Shown: in pieces, positions 8,303 through 16,880 of the stretch
Numbering within the stretch: position 1 is the stretch's first letter
How the letters are laid out: each line of letters starts with the position of its first letter
Assembly (NCBI RefSeq): GCF_016937515.1
Contig: NZ_JAFHKM010000002.1
Coordinates: 6,071,001-6,135,000, forward strand
Length of the DNA stretch: 64,000 bases
Origin: Cohnella algarum
GTDB lineage: Bacteria > Bacillota > Bacilli > Paenibacillales > Paenibacillaceae
Reading direction: 5' to 3'
Notes under the pieces: model-generated
The model's database searches: none
Seen by the model: only the letters and a program-made list of their open reading frames with translations
What the model was told of the DNA's origin: nothing
Translations under genes and position numbers: made by a program

Positions 8303-9696
8303 CGGTCTCGCCCTCCCGCGCCTCGTCCCGCCCGGTATTCGGTCGGGTAGACGCCCGCATGCTCGCGGAACACTCGGCTGAAATGCTTCTCGTCCTCGAA
8401 GCCGATGCGGTTCGCGATGACGCTTACCTGCAGATCGGACGACCGCAGCAGCTCGGCCGCCCGTTCGAGCCGCAGCTTCCGCAGCACGTCGCCGAACGGC
8501 AGTCCCGCGAATTTTTTGAAGCATTGGCTGAAATAGCTTCGGCTCATGCCGGCATGGCGGGCGGCCTCCTCCTGGTTGAGCGAAGCGCAGGCCCGACTTT
8601 TCATGAACAGCAGCGATTTGACGAGGCTGGCGAACACTTCCCGGGAAAAACCGAGCTCGGCCATCCGCTGGCTGACGCCAAGCGCGGCGTCCGCCAGCCA
8701 GCTTTTGCCTTCCTTCCAGCTCCGCATGTTCGACAGCGCTTCGAGCCTCGCGCCGCGGTCCGCTTCCCAGCCGAAATACGGCGCCCAATCCGCGACAAGC
8801 CGCCGGCCAAACGCCCTGATCCGCTCCGGATCCGGCCTCCATTCCTCGATCCTGCGGATGAGGCGCTTGAACTCCTCTCCGTAAACGAGCCACCTCAGCT
8901 CCAGCCATTCGTCGAACGCTTCGTTCAGCGCTTGCTCCGAAGGCTCGGCGACGGGCTGCAAATCCTCCAGCCGGACGGGAACGTTCGCCTCCCTTTCCTG
9001 TCCGTAAAACAGGTAGGAAAGCAAATGGCGGCCGATGACGGCTTCCGCCTCCTTGACGGAAGGCCGGCCGGCGGACACGATGCGAACCGCGCGCCATTCC
9101 TCGGCGAGATGGGCCGGAAGCTCCCTCAGCCAGTCCCCGGCATCGCGATCCTCCAGCGGCAGCAGCCAAATCCGGTCGAACGCCCGCTCCGGCTTTCGGC
9201 CGGGAGCAAGCCACTGAAGCAGCTCTTCCGCCTTCGCCTCCGCCCGGAACGACACGAAAGCCGCAGCCGACCGAAAAACGCCGGCTTGCTCGTCCGAAGC
9301 CGCCTGTTCCCTCCGTTCCCAGGAAAACCGTTTGACGATCCGCTGCAGCGTTTCGTTGACGTTGCTTTTGTTCAGCAGCGTCTTGACGATGTAATCGATC
9401 GCTCCGAGCCGAAGCGCCTCCTGAACGTAATCGAACTCGTGATGGCAAGTGAGCACGACCGAACGGGTGCGCGGGTGCCGGACGCGAACCTGCTCGATCA
9501 GCTCGAAGCCCGACATGCCGGGCATGCTGATGTCGACGAACATCAGATCGATGTCCTGCTTCCCGAGCGCTTCCAACGCTCCGTTGCCGTCCCGGGCTTC
9601 CCCCACGATCTGAATGTCGTACGCCTGCCAATCCGCAAGCGAGATGAAGCCTTTACGCACCCGCTTCTCGTCGTCCACGACCAATGCCTTGATCAT
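8299..9696 (-). CDS. AraC-type response regulator (YesN-like)
   Basis: A 465-residue regulator with an N-terminal receiver domain and a C-terminal AraC DNA-binding domain. The receiver has acidic D8-D9, phospho-acceptor D55 (LMFVDISMPG), T83 and K105. The last 100 residues contain two helix-turn-helix units (SQCFKKFAGLPFGDVLRK and ISVIANRIGF-like text VSVIANRIGFEDEKHFSRVF). The middle is the variable linker usual in YesN proteins. The gene overlaps the sensor kinase by 44 bases and the lipoprotein by four, a tight operon. It most likely activates the nearby importer operon when the partner kinase senses a carbohydrate. Confidence 0.93.
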   Translation of the reverse strand: MIKALVVDDEKRVRKGFISLADWQAYDIQIVGEARDGNGALEALGKQDIDLMFVDISMPGMSGFELIEQVRVRHPRTRSVVLTCHHEFDYVQEALRLGAIDYIVKTLLNKSNVNETLQRIVKRFSWERREQAASDEQAGVFRSAAAFVSFRAEAKAEELLQWLAPGRKPERAFDRIWLLPLEDRDAGDWLRELPAHLAEEWRAVRIVSAGRPSVKEAEAVIGRHLLSYLFYGQEREANVPVRLEDLQPVAEPSEQALNEAFDEWLELRWLVYGEEFKRLIRRIEEWRPDPERIRAFGRRLVADWAPYFGWEADRGARLEALSNMRSWKEGKSWLADAALGVSQRMAELGFSREVFASLVKSLLFMKSRACASLNQEEAARHAGMSRSYFSQCFKKFAGLPFGDVLRKLRLERAAELLRSSDLQVSVIANRIGFEDEKHFSRVFREHAGVYPTEYRAGRGAGGRDR

Positions 9697-11437
9697 GCAG
9701 CTTCCCTCCGTTCCGAATCGGAATTTCGACCGACAGCACCGTTCCTTCCCCCATCCGGCTCCGGATACGTATGGCGTCTTTCGCTCCGTAAAAGCTGTCC
9801 AACAGCCGCTTGACGTATTGAAGGCCGATGCCCATGCCCCGCTTCGGCCTTCCCTCGCCGCCGGCTTCGAGCAGCGCCCCGATCGTCGCCTCGTCCATGC
9901 CCGGACCGTTGTCCGTGACGGTCAGCAGCAGCGTTTCCTTCTCCGTTCGGCGGATGGCGATCGCGATAACGCCGTGTTCCTCGTTTTTGCCGTGATAGAT
10001 CGCGTTTTCCACGAGGGGCTGAAGCAGAAAACGGGGAATTTCGACCGCCTCCGCCTCCGGATCGACGTCCAGCACGAAATCCAGCTCGTCCTCGTACCGG
10101 TACCGCTGCAGCTCGATGTAATTGCGCAGCGCATCCATTTCTTCCCTGACCGTCACGATCAGGCTGTGTTTTCCCATATTGTAGTGCAGTACCTGGACGA
10201 GCAGCGTCAGGATCCGGTCGATCTCGTCCTGCCCGTTCGACCGGGCCACCCATTGCACCGTGTTCAGCGTGTTATGGAGAAAATGGGGATTGATCTGGCT
10301 GAGCACCTTCTCCGTCTCGAGCCGGCTCTTCATCCTTTCGCTTTCTCCGATTTCCGCAATCAGCTCGTTGACGGTGTTTTTCATCGTTTGAAAATTGTTG
10401 AGCAAAAAATCGAACTCCTCGACCTGCAGCCGCTGGACGGGCGCTTCCCGGTCTCCGGTCATCCGCACGATCTCGCGGTTGACCTTGCGGATCGAGCCGT
10501 ATACCTTGCGCCAGATCAGCATGGCCAGCACGATCGCGAATACGATCGATCCCGCGAACAGCAGCACCATCCGGCCGATCCACACGTCGATCTCATGATT
10601 GAAAACGCTTTTATCGACGGCGGTCACAAGCTTCCAGCCTTGCTCGCTTTCGTAGCCGAACAGGTAATGGCCGAAATACGTCTTCCGCTCGGATCGCGTT
10701 TGCTCGAACGAAAGCGCTTGCGGGTCGAAGGGCGCTTCGCCCTCGTCGACGTACAGCGCCTCCCCGCGCTCGTTCACGAGAAAGTGCGATACTTTCATCC
10801 CGTACCATTCGCTATTCAAAATATGGCGGAACGAGTTGTAATTCGACTCCAGGTAAATGTACACCGTATGCCGTTCCGTATTGACTTCGCGCACCGAGGA
10901 AAACACCATGTTTTCGCTGTTTTTGTACTGGGTTCGATGCGGGCCGTAAATCGCCGCCCCCTTGTACGGAACGAACAGCGGCAGCCGCTCGATCCCGAAC
11001 TCCGCGCGGACGCCCAAATTGTTGAACACGATCGGCTCGTCGGCTTCCGGCATGTAATAAACGGTCAGGCCCAAATCCGGATTCGTAAAATTGACGACGT
11101 TGAAGCTGTCCTCGATATCCTTCATCAGCTCGGCGCGTTCGGAATTTTTGGACGTTTGCAGGTAGGCGTTCATCAGGTCGTAAATGCGGCCGTCCAGCGC
11201 GAACTGCTTGGAAACGAAGTCCAGGTTGTCGAGCACGTTTTCGAGGCCCGTCGCCTCCTGCTCGAGGCTCGCCTGGATGCCGCTTCGGATTTTGTTCGTC
11301 AGCACCGAGTGCAGCGAAGAATACGTAAAGAGCGAAAAAAAGACCGGCGGAAACAAGCAGGCGATCAGCAAATAGACGACCAGCGTGCGCCGCAGCGTGC
11401 CTTTTTTGAAAGGATGCGGAATACGTAAAACCGCCAT
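9653..11437 (-). CDS. Membrane sensor histidine kinase (YesM-like)
   Basis: A 594-residue kinase of the HPK7/YesM group. After a short basic head comes a first membrane helix (TLVVYLLIACLFPPVFFSLF), an extracytoplasmic sensor region of about 240 residues, and a second helix (GRMVLLFAGSIVFAIVLAMLI). A HAMP-like linker, the phospho-His box (QINPHFLHNTLNTVQW), the N box (PLVENAIYHG), and the G boxes (TDNGPGMD, RGMGIGLQYVKR) follow. The ATG at 11435-11437 is preferred. A GTG five codons upstream is possible but has its AGGGA too close. It pairs with the response regulator it overlaps and probably senses a sugar or a loaded binding protein. Confidence 0.92.
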   Translation of the reverse strand: MAVLRIPHPFKKGTLRRTLVVYLLIACLFPPVFFSLFTYSSLHSVLTNKIRSGIQASLEQEATGLENVLDNLDFVSKQFALDGRIYDLMNAYLQTSKNSERAELMKDIEDSFNVVNFTNPDLGLTVYYMPEADEPIVFNNLGVRAEFGIERLPLFVPYKGAAIYGPHRTQYKNSENMVFSSVREVNTERHTVYIYLESNYNSFRHILNSEWYGMKVSHFLVNERGEALYVDEGEAPFDPQALSFEQTRSERKTYFGHYLFGYESEQGWKLVTAVDKSVFNHEIDVWIGRMVLLFAGSIVFAIVLAMLIWRKVYGSIRKVNREIVRMTGDREAPVQRLQVEEFDFLLNNFQTMKNTVNELIAEIGESERMKSRLETEKVLSQINPHFLHNTLNTVQWVARSNGQDEIDRILTLLVQVLHYNMGKHSLIVTVREEMDALRNYIELQRYRYEDELDFVLDVDPEAEAVEIPRFLLQPLVENAIYHGKNEEHGVIAIAIRRTEKETLLLTVTDNGPGMDEATIGALLEAGGEGRPKRGMGIGLQYVKRLLDSFYGAKDAIRIRSRMGEGTVLSVEIPIRNGGKLHDQGIGRGRREAGA

Positions 11438-11490
11438 GTCGTCCTGCCGCACTCCCTTCGACCGATGGCGCTGTCTTGCATCTGCCTATC

Positions 11491-11548
11491 ATTCTACCAG
11501 TACGGACAAAGGTATGAAAGACCTTTGTAAGCGCCTTCCATACCTTTG
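11491..11548 (-). promoter_or_regulatory. Inverted repeat over a possible promoter of the kinase operon
   Basis: CAAAGGTATG (11507-11516) and CATACCTTTG (11539-11548) form a perfect 10-bp inverted repeat 22 bases apart. A further ACCTTTG at 11521-11527 can pair with the first arm instead, so two hairpins exclude one another. On the minus strand TTTCAT (11514-11519) and TAGAAT (11491-11496) are 17 bases apart and could be a weak promoter, so the repeat overlaps its -35. This suggests an operator or RNA switch ahead of the kinase gene. Function is inferred from position alone. Confidence 0.5.
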
Positions 11549-11557
11549 CGGCCCAGC

Positions 11558-13348
11558 CTATTGCTTCCGGTATTCGAATACTTTCTTGTTCTGTTCGATG
11601 TTCCAGTTCAGCACTTCGTCGTAGCCGAGCCCTTTCGCCTTGTCGATCATTTCCTGCTTCAGCTTTTCGAATTCCTGCTCGTTTTTGGCGAAAATCATTT
11701 GCCACGAATATTGCTTGATGACCGTCGCCACCTGGCCTTTCTTCTGCTCCAGCTCCGGGCTCATCACCGCCGGCGCCGTGCCGGTAAAGATCGGCTTCAC
11801 GACGGCGAGCATATCGTTTTTCTCCAAATATTCCTTCGCCGTCTGCGCTCCCATCGCCGCGCGCCAGCTTTCCTCCATTTTGTCCGGAGCCTTGGCCAGC
11901 GTCGAGCTCCACAGCATCCAGTCGTAAGGTTCGCCGGTTTCCGGATTGGTCGCCGTAATTTTAAACGTCGTGTTGTTGATCTGATTGCGCCCGTCCTTCC
12001 AGTTGCCGCCGCCGAATTCCTCCGGAATCGGCGTTTCGTTGGAAGGCATCGCCGCGGCGCCCAGCTCCGTTAGCGCCGGCTTCCCGTCCTTGAGCTCCCA
12101 GGCCATGCCTTCCGGCCCGTAGTTCGACAGCATATAGCCTTCCGGACTGTACATCCAATCGAGGAACTCCATGACCCGTTCCGGGTGCTCGGCTTTCGCG
12201 CCGATCGCCCAGACGCGCGAGCCGCCGTACGGATCGAAGCCGTAGGAATACGTCCGCTCCTCCTTGAACGGCACGAGGTGGAATCCTTTTCCTTCCGCGA
12301 GCCGCTCCGGCGTGTTATACGTGTCGTCGAGCCACGGGAACCAGGAGAACAGAATTTGCCCGTCTTTGATTTTGTTGACGACGTCGTCGAATTTTTGCGT
12401 CGGAGAGTCCGGATCGACCAGCCCCAATTGATTCGCGTCGAAGTACAGCTTCAACGCGCGCAGATAGTACCCGTCCTCGTCCAGGATGCCCTGCACCTCG
12501 TCGGTGTCGGCCGAAATGAGCGAGAAGCCTCCCGGGTTGAAGCCGTCGGTTTCCTCGAAGCCGTGCAGCCCAGCCCACGCCTTGGCGTTCATCATCATGT
12601 TGCCGTCCCAGTCCGCCCACATCGAGAACGCGTACGTCGGGCGGCCGGATTCGCTTTTCGGCTCGAGCTCCTGCATCTGCTTCAGCACCGGCAAATAATC
12701 TTCCATCGTTGCAATTTCCGGGCGGCCGATTTTGTCGTACAGATCCCACCTCAGGTTCGGATGGTACGTCAGCTCCTTCGCCTCGGAAGGACCGTCCTTG
12801 TCTTCGCCGACGTCGAAGCCGATGCCGTACACGCCGGTGCCGCCGCCGAAGTTCGCTTTGTTTTTCTCGATCGCTTTCGGGGCGTATTTCAGCATGTTCT
12901 GCCCGTATTTGTCGAGCAGGCCGTCCTTTGTCCAGTCGAGCAGCATGCCCGTTTGGATCGCGTCCAAATATTTCTGGCCGTCGTCGCCGAACACGACCAG
13001 GTCGCCCAAATCGCCGGACGCCATCATCGCCGCGAACTTGACGTCTCCGCCCCCTTCGAGGTTGGAGGAAATGATATTCAGGTTCAGGTTGAACTTGTCT
13101 TTGACGAGCTTGGCGAACCAGCCCTGCTGCTCGCCCGAGAAGTTCGCCAGCATCGAGAAGACGTCGATCGTATACTCTTCCCTCTCCGGTTCGGCCGACG
13201 CCTCTGCCGACCCGGAAGCGGCGGGGGACGACGAAGACGGGGACGAAGGCGACGGCGATGCCCCGTTGTTTCCGTTCGAACAAGCGGCGAGAGCCGCGGC
13301 GAGCAGCATGACGATCAGCAAATGCAGCGGTTTACGAATCGATTTCAA
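11558..13348 (-). CDS. Extracellular solute-binding lipoprotein of a carbohydrate ABC importer (LipO-like)
   Basis: A 596-residue substrate-binding lipoprotein. The start is TTG at 13346-13348, nine bases after GGGAGG. It gives a clean lipoprotein signal with lipobox LAAC and Cys23, whereas no ATG gives a full signal. A Ser/Pro/Ala-rich linker (about residues 27-50) tethers a family 1 binding domain (VFSMLANFSGEQQGWFAKLV, FNLNLNIISSN). The end is FEYRKQ. It lies downstream of two permease genes on the same strand, making a standard LplB-YtcP-LipO importer of oligosaccharides. The ATPase is missing, as is usual where a shared MsmX-type ATPase is encoded elsewhere. Confidence 0.9.
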   Translation of the reverse strand: MKSIRKPLHLLIVMLLAAALAACSNGNNGASPSPSSPSSSSPAASGSAEASAEPEREEYTIDVFSMLANFSGEQQGWFAKLVKDKFNLNLNIISSNLEGGGDVKFAAMMASGDLGDLVVFGDDGQKYLDAIQTGMLLDWTKDGLLDKYGQNMLKYAPKAIEKNKANFGGGTGVYGIGFDVGEDKDGPSEAKELTYHPNLRWDLYDKIGRPEIATMEDYLPVLKQMQELEPKSESGRPTYAFSMWADWDGNMMMNAKAWAGLHGFEETDGFNPGGFSLISADTDEVQGILDEDGYYLRALKLYFDANQLGLVDPDSPTQKFDDVVNKIKDGQILFSWFPWLDDTYNTPERLAEGKGFHLVPFKEERTYSYGFDPYGGSRVWAIGAKAEHPERVMEFLDWMYSPEGYMLSNYGPEGMAWELKDGKPALTELGAAAMPSNETPIPEEFGGGNWKDGRNQINNTTFKITATNPETGEPYDWMLWSSTLAKAPDKMEESWRAAMGAQTAKEYLEKNDMLAVVKPIFTGTAPAVMSPELEQKKGQVATVIKQYSWQMIFAKNEQEFEKLKQEMIDKAKGLGYDEVLNWNIEQNKKVFEYRKQ

Positions 13349-13449
13349 AGCGGATTGCCTCCCTTTTTTAGAAACGTTTTTACAAAACGCGGCTTGCGAG
13401 AGTCCGTTCCTCACCTCCCTTAAAGCGGAACGCGCCGGCAGGCGGCCGA

Positions 13450-14343
13450 TCAGCCTTTTACCGCTCCGATCATGATGCCTTTGACGAAATACCGCTGAAA
13501 AAACGGGTAAACGAGCAAAATCGGGAGCACGACGATCATCGACACCGTCGTCCGGATCGAGTTGGCCGTCTGCATGTTCGACAGATCCATGTTTTGCGCG
13601 CCGGAGCTGCGAATGATGGCGGCCAGCGAGTTGCTTTCGTTCAAATATTTGTACAGAACGAACTGCAGCGTGTAATAGGTTTTGTCCGTCATCAGAAACA
13701 CCGTGTCGATAAACGAGTTCCACTGGGCGACGGCCGCGAAAATCGCGATGGTCGCGGAAATCGGAACGATTAGCGGAAGGATGATCCGGAAAAAGAGCGT
13801 CAAATAGCCGGCCCCGTCGATTTCCGCCGATTCCTGCAGCACTTCCGGGATCGACTCCACGAACGTTTTGGCCAAAATGACGTAAAAAGGCGACACGACG
13901 GCCGGCAAGACGTACGCCCAGAAATTGTTGGTCATTCCCAGCCTCAGCATGACGACATACCAAGGAATGATGCCCGCGTTGAAATACATCGTGACGACGA
14001 GAAAACGGTACCAGAACCGGCGTCCCCACATTTTTTGCTTCGTAAAAATAAACCCGAGAAACGCCGAGCCGAGCACGGTGGCGATCGTTCCGACGACGGT
14101 CCGCAGCACGGATATGAGAAACGCCTGGGACAACCCGTCGAGCTGCAGCACCTTGCGGTAGTTTTCGAAGTGGATGCCTTTCGGGTAAAACGTCACGAGC
14201 CCCCTGGCGCTCAGATCGTTGTCGCTGATCGTCTGGATGAACAAGTAGTAAAACGGCAAAATGCAGATGAGCGTGAACAGGCCGAATACGGCATAATTGG
14301 TCACGTTAAACGCGATTTCGCCGGCCGATCTTCGCTTGAGCAT
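13450..14343 (-). CDS. Carbohydrate ABC importer permease, MalG/YtcP-like
   Basis: A 297-residue inner-membrane permease with six predicted helices. The cytoplasmic EAA loop that docks the ATPase is visible as ESAEIDGAGYLTLFFRIILP near residues 190-210. The C-terminus FVKGIMIGAVKG is typical of YtcP-group proteins. Its neighbours are the LplB-like permease 22 bases upstream and the binding lipoprotein about 100 bases downstream. The three together form one importer. The substrate is probably an oligosaccharide, not identifiable from sequence. Confidence 0.92.
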   Translation of the reverse strand: MLKRRSAGEIAFNVTNYAVFGLFTLICILPFYYLFIQTISDNDLSARGLVTFYPKGIHFENYRKVLQLDGLSQAFLISVLRTVVGTIATVLGSAFLGFIFTKQKMWGRRFWYRFLVVTMYFNAGIIPWYVVMLRLGMTNNFWAYVLPAVVSPFYVILAKTFVESIPEVLQESAEIDGAGYLTLFFRIILPLIVPISATIAIFAAVAQWNSFIDTVFLMTDKTYYTLQFVLYKYLNESNSLAAIIRSSGAQNMDLSNMQTANSIRTTVSMIVVLPILLVYPFFQRYFVKGIMIGAVKG

Positions 14344-14365
14344 GGTCGAACCTCGCTTCCTGAAA

Positions 14366-15322
14366 TCAGATGATGGATTCTCCGCGAACGATTTTGGACA
14401 TTCGGTTGGCGATAAAAAGCAGCGCGATGCTGACGAGCGATTTCAGCATGCTGACGGCGGTGGCGAAGGAGAAGTTCGTGCCCAGCATCCCGATGTTGTA
14501 CACGTACAGGTCGAGCACTTCGATATGGCTCTTGTTCATCGGATTTTGGAAGACGAAATATTGCTCCAGCCCGTTGTTGATAAAATTGGCGATCGACAGC
14601 AGCAGCAGCACGAAGTACGTCGGCATAATGCCCGGCACCGTAATGTGCCAGATCATCCGAAACCGCCCCGCTCCGTCCACTTTCGCCGCGTCGTACAGCT
14701 CCTGGTCGATCGACGTGATAGCCGCGATGTACATGATGGCGCCCCAGCCGAGCCCTTTCCACGTCGCCCAGGCGATCATCGAAAGCCAGGTATGGTTGTT
14801 CGTCGCCAAATAATTGACGCCCTGCTCCTGAAAGCCGAGCCCGATCATGATTTTGTTGATCAGCCCGTTGTCCACGTTGAACATCATGAAAGCGATTGCG
14901 TAAACGAGCACCCAACTGATGAAGTTCGGCAGCGTCGTCAGAACCTGAACCGTTTTCTTGTACCATTGCGACTTGATTTCGGACAAAAAGACGGCGAACA
15001 GCACCGGCAAAATCGAGGTCGCGATGCCGAGCAGGCTCATGACCATCGTGTTGCGCATGACGCGCATCACTTCCTGCGTCTGCGTCGGATTGGAAAAAAT
15101 CGAGCGGAACCACTGCAGCCCGACGAACGGGGTATCCGAAAGCGCGAAGCCCGGCCGGTAATTATAGAACGCATAAATCCAGCCGTACAAAGGCAAATAG
15201 CTGAAAATAAATACTAAAACAAGAAATGGAAGCGCGAACAAAAATAATCGGTAACGATCCGGGATGAGGCTCGAAGGACTTGATCTTATCCTTTTCGTTT
15301 GGCTTTGGGCAACCGGTTCCAT
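14366..15322 (-). CDS. Carbohydrate ABC importer permease, LplB-like
   Basis: A 318-residue permease starting at the ATG 15320-15322 (MEPVAQSQTKR) after GGGAGGAG. The first helix is YRLFLFALPFLVLVFIFSYL. The LplB hallmark LYGWIYAFYNYRPG follows and the EAA loop is YDAAKVDGAGRFRMIWHITVP. The open frame runs further upstream antisense to the kinase gene, but that part has no permease character. It is the first gene of the importer operon and pairs with the YtcP-like permease. A palindromic, cre-like site lies 40-50 bases upstream of its start codon. Confidence 0.92.
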   Translation of the reverse strand: MEPVAQSQTKRIRSSPSSLIPDRYRLFLFALPFLVLVFIFSYLPLYGWIYAFYNYRPGFALSDTPFVGLQWFRSIFSNPTQTQEVMRVMRNTMVMSLLGIATSILPVLFAVFLSEIKSQWYKKTVQVLTTLPNFISWVLVYAIAFMMFNVDNGLINKIMIGLGFQEQGVNYLATNNHTWLSMIAWATWKGLGWGAIMYIAAITSIDQELYDAAKVDGAGRFRMIWHITVPGIMPTYFVLLLLSIANFINNGLEQYFVFQNPMNKSHIEVLDLYVYNIGMLGTNFSFATAVSMLKSLVSIALLFIANRMSKIVRGESII

Positions 15323-15360
15323 AAAACTCCTCCCGTTATGTCCGCAGGAAATAAAAAAGC

Positions 15361-15374
15361 GGAAAACGTTTTCG
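15361..15374. promoter_or_regulatory. Palindromic cre-like operator upstream of the importer operon
   Basis: GGAAAACGTTTTCG contains the perfect palindrome GAAAACGTTTTC. It shares the central AACG core with CcpA sites but lacks the outer TG and CA pairs, matching about 13 of 16 positions of the cre consensus. It could bind CcpA weakly or another LacI-family regulator. Its place just ahead of the LplB-like gene supports a role in controlling the importer. Confidence 0.45.
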
Positions 15375-15498
15375 AAATGAATGCCGATCGGCCTTTCGGC
15401 CGTTCGGGCAATTCCATCGTAACGGATTTTCCGCCCGGGAGGGGATAGATGCGGGTTTCGCCTTCGGCCGTTTCCGTTCGATCTTTGCGAACGAAAAT

Positions 15499-16356
15499 CT
15501 AACCCGAGCGGACGAAATTCCAACCTTCCAATATTCGGTCGAGCTCCCGCTCGCATTCCGCGGCCGACGGCCATTCGTGCTCCAGCAAGCCCCGAACGAA
15601 AGCCCGAACGTCCGGCTCGAGCGCAAGCTCCTCCTCCCAGCTTCGCTCCTCCCGATTTTCGCCGGGTTCGTATGAAGCGTACATCATGAACAGAAAGAGA
15701 TGGCCGAGCCCGTACAAATCGCTCGTCGGACACGGAACGCGCATGCGCTGCTTCACCGGTCCCCAGCTGTCCGCAAAACCGGCGGGCTGGCCGTCCTTCG
15801 TTTCTTCCGGCCTTTCGTCCCTCGTCTGCTCGCCGATTCGGCACGCCAAACCGAAGTCGATGAGGCGAACGAGATCTCCGCATACGAGAACGTTCGGGAT
15901 GCGCACGTCCCGGTGAACGTAGCCGGCTTCATGCAAGGATTTGATCGGCCGCAGCAGCTCGCGCACGACGCGCAGCGCTTCCGGCTGAGCGTACGTTTTG
16001 CCGCGCTCCATGATCAGCTGTTCGACGGTGTCGCCTTCCGCGAATTCCATGACGAGCGCCGTTTCGTTCCGATGCCCGGCTTCGCCCAGCCATTTCGGAA
16101 TTTGGGGATGAACGAGCCGCCGCATCGTTTCGCTCTCCCGCTCCAGCATTCTCCGCGCGACTTCCCCCTTGCTCGGCTTGGCCCGCTTCAGCAGGACGGC
16201 GGAACCGGTCGCCGTATCCGTGCAGCGGTAAGCTTGCCCGTAGCTCCCCATGCCGACAAATTGCTCGATCCGATACGTCCCCGCCCATTTCAACCCTTGC
16301 CGCAGCGGATAATCCATCCAATTGCGTCTCCATTGCCGCCAAGTCGCGCCCTTCAT
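15499..16356 (-). CDS. Serine/threonine protein kinase
   Basis: A 285-residue soluble Hanks-type kinase. The start is the ATG at 16354-16356, eight bases after GGGAGGAGGG. Key residues are all present: glycine loop GMGSYG (35-40), ATP-binding Lys57 (VLLKRAK), catalytic HRD at 148-150 with N155 (HRDVRIPN), and DFG at 167-169 (LIDFGLA). There is no membrane helix or PASTA domain, unlike PrkC, so it should act in the cytoplasm. Its target is unknown. It is divergent from the Gly/His/Tyr-rich peptide at 16499, which could be co-regulated. It is not obviously tied to the importer operon downstream. Confidence 0.93.
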   Translation of the reverse strand: MKGATWRQWRRNWMDYPLRQGLKWAGTYRIEQFVGMGSYGQAYRCTDTATGSAVLLKRAKPSKGEVARRMLERESETMRRLVHPQIPKWLGEAGHRNETALVMEFAEGDTVEQLIMERGKTYAQPEALRVVRELLRPIKSLHEAGYVHRDVRIPNVLVCGDLVRLIDFGLACRIGEQTRDERPEETKDGQPAGFADSWGPVKQRMRVPCPTSDLYGLGHLFLFMMYASYEPGENREERSWEEELALEPDVRAFVRGLLEHEWPSAAECERELDRILEGWNFVRSG

Positions 16357-16498
16357 CCGAATCCCTCCTCCCTTCACATACGGCGGTCGAAGGGGCGGGG
16401 TTCCCGTTCGGAAGCAAATTAGGCTGCGAATGGCGAAACCTGGCGGATTTCTTTTCGTATTAGTAACAAGCAACGATTAATCTGCGGGAGGTCCGAAT

Positions 16499-16705
16499 AT
16501 GATCAGACACTTGGTGAAACGGCTCCTCGGTTCGGTAACCGGGAAGCATTACGGGCATAACGGACATTACGGCCACAACGGGCCTTACGGTCATGGGCGT
16601 TACAGCAGCAGCGATTACAAGAAAGGCCCCTACTATCCGCCGCAGCGTCCGACCTACGGTCACGGACATTACAAGAGGAAACACAGCAGCTACTTCAGCA
16701 GCTAA
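16499..16705 (+). CDS. Gly/His/Tyr-rich small basic protein, possible spore-coat component
   Basis: A 68-residue protein starting MIRHLVKRLLGS, preceded by GGGAGG. The rest is low complexity: repeated HYGHNG/PYGHG units, then YYPPQRPTYGHGHYKR and a Ser/Tyr end (SSYFSS). His, Gly and Tyr make up much of the chain, as in small coat proteins that are cross-linked through tyrosine or lysine. No catalytic motif is seen. The coat assignment is inference from composition. The terminator at 16751-16831 follows. Confidence 0.75.
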   Translation: MIRHLVKRLLGSVTGKHYGHNGHYGHNGPYGHGRYSSSDYKKGPYYPPQRPTYGHGHYKRKHSSYFSS

Positions 16706-16750
16706 GCGGATAAGGCTGCGCGCCCGAAATGGCGGAATGCCGATCTTCGA

Positions 16751-16831
16751 AAAAAAACCGCCGGAACGAGCCTTGAGTTGCGACTCGCAAGCAAGCGAGC
16801 GCACGATCGTGGCCGTTTCGGCGGTCTTTTT
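16751..16831. terminator. Long-loop bidirectional terminator
   Basis: ACCGCCGGAACG (16757-16768) pairs with CGTTTCGGCGGT (16814-16825) with one G-T wobble. The first arm is preceded by A7 and the second followed by CTTTTT, so it can act on both strands. It separates the plus-strand Gly/His/Tyr gene from the minus-strand hydrolase gene. The loop of about 45 bases holds smaller hairpins. Confidence 0.6.
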
Positions 16832-16880
16832 GCGTTTTTCGGGAAACACCGCGACGGCTCGGAGCGCCCGCGGCGCCGGA

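Noticed and set aside
6665..9631. A single 988-residue fusion protein
   Set aside because: The upstream 440 codons are an off-frame reading of the response regulator gene; only the part after 8302 has lipoprotein character and its own start.
11558..14029. An 823-residue protein joining permease region and lipoprotein
   Set aside because: The first 227 codons are an off-frame shadow of the YtcP-like permease gene; the TTG at 13348 with GGGAGG gives a proper lipoprotein start.
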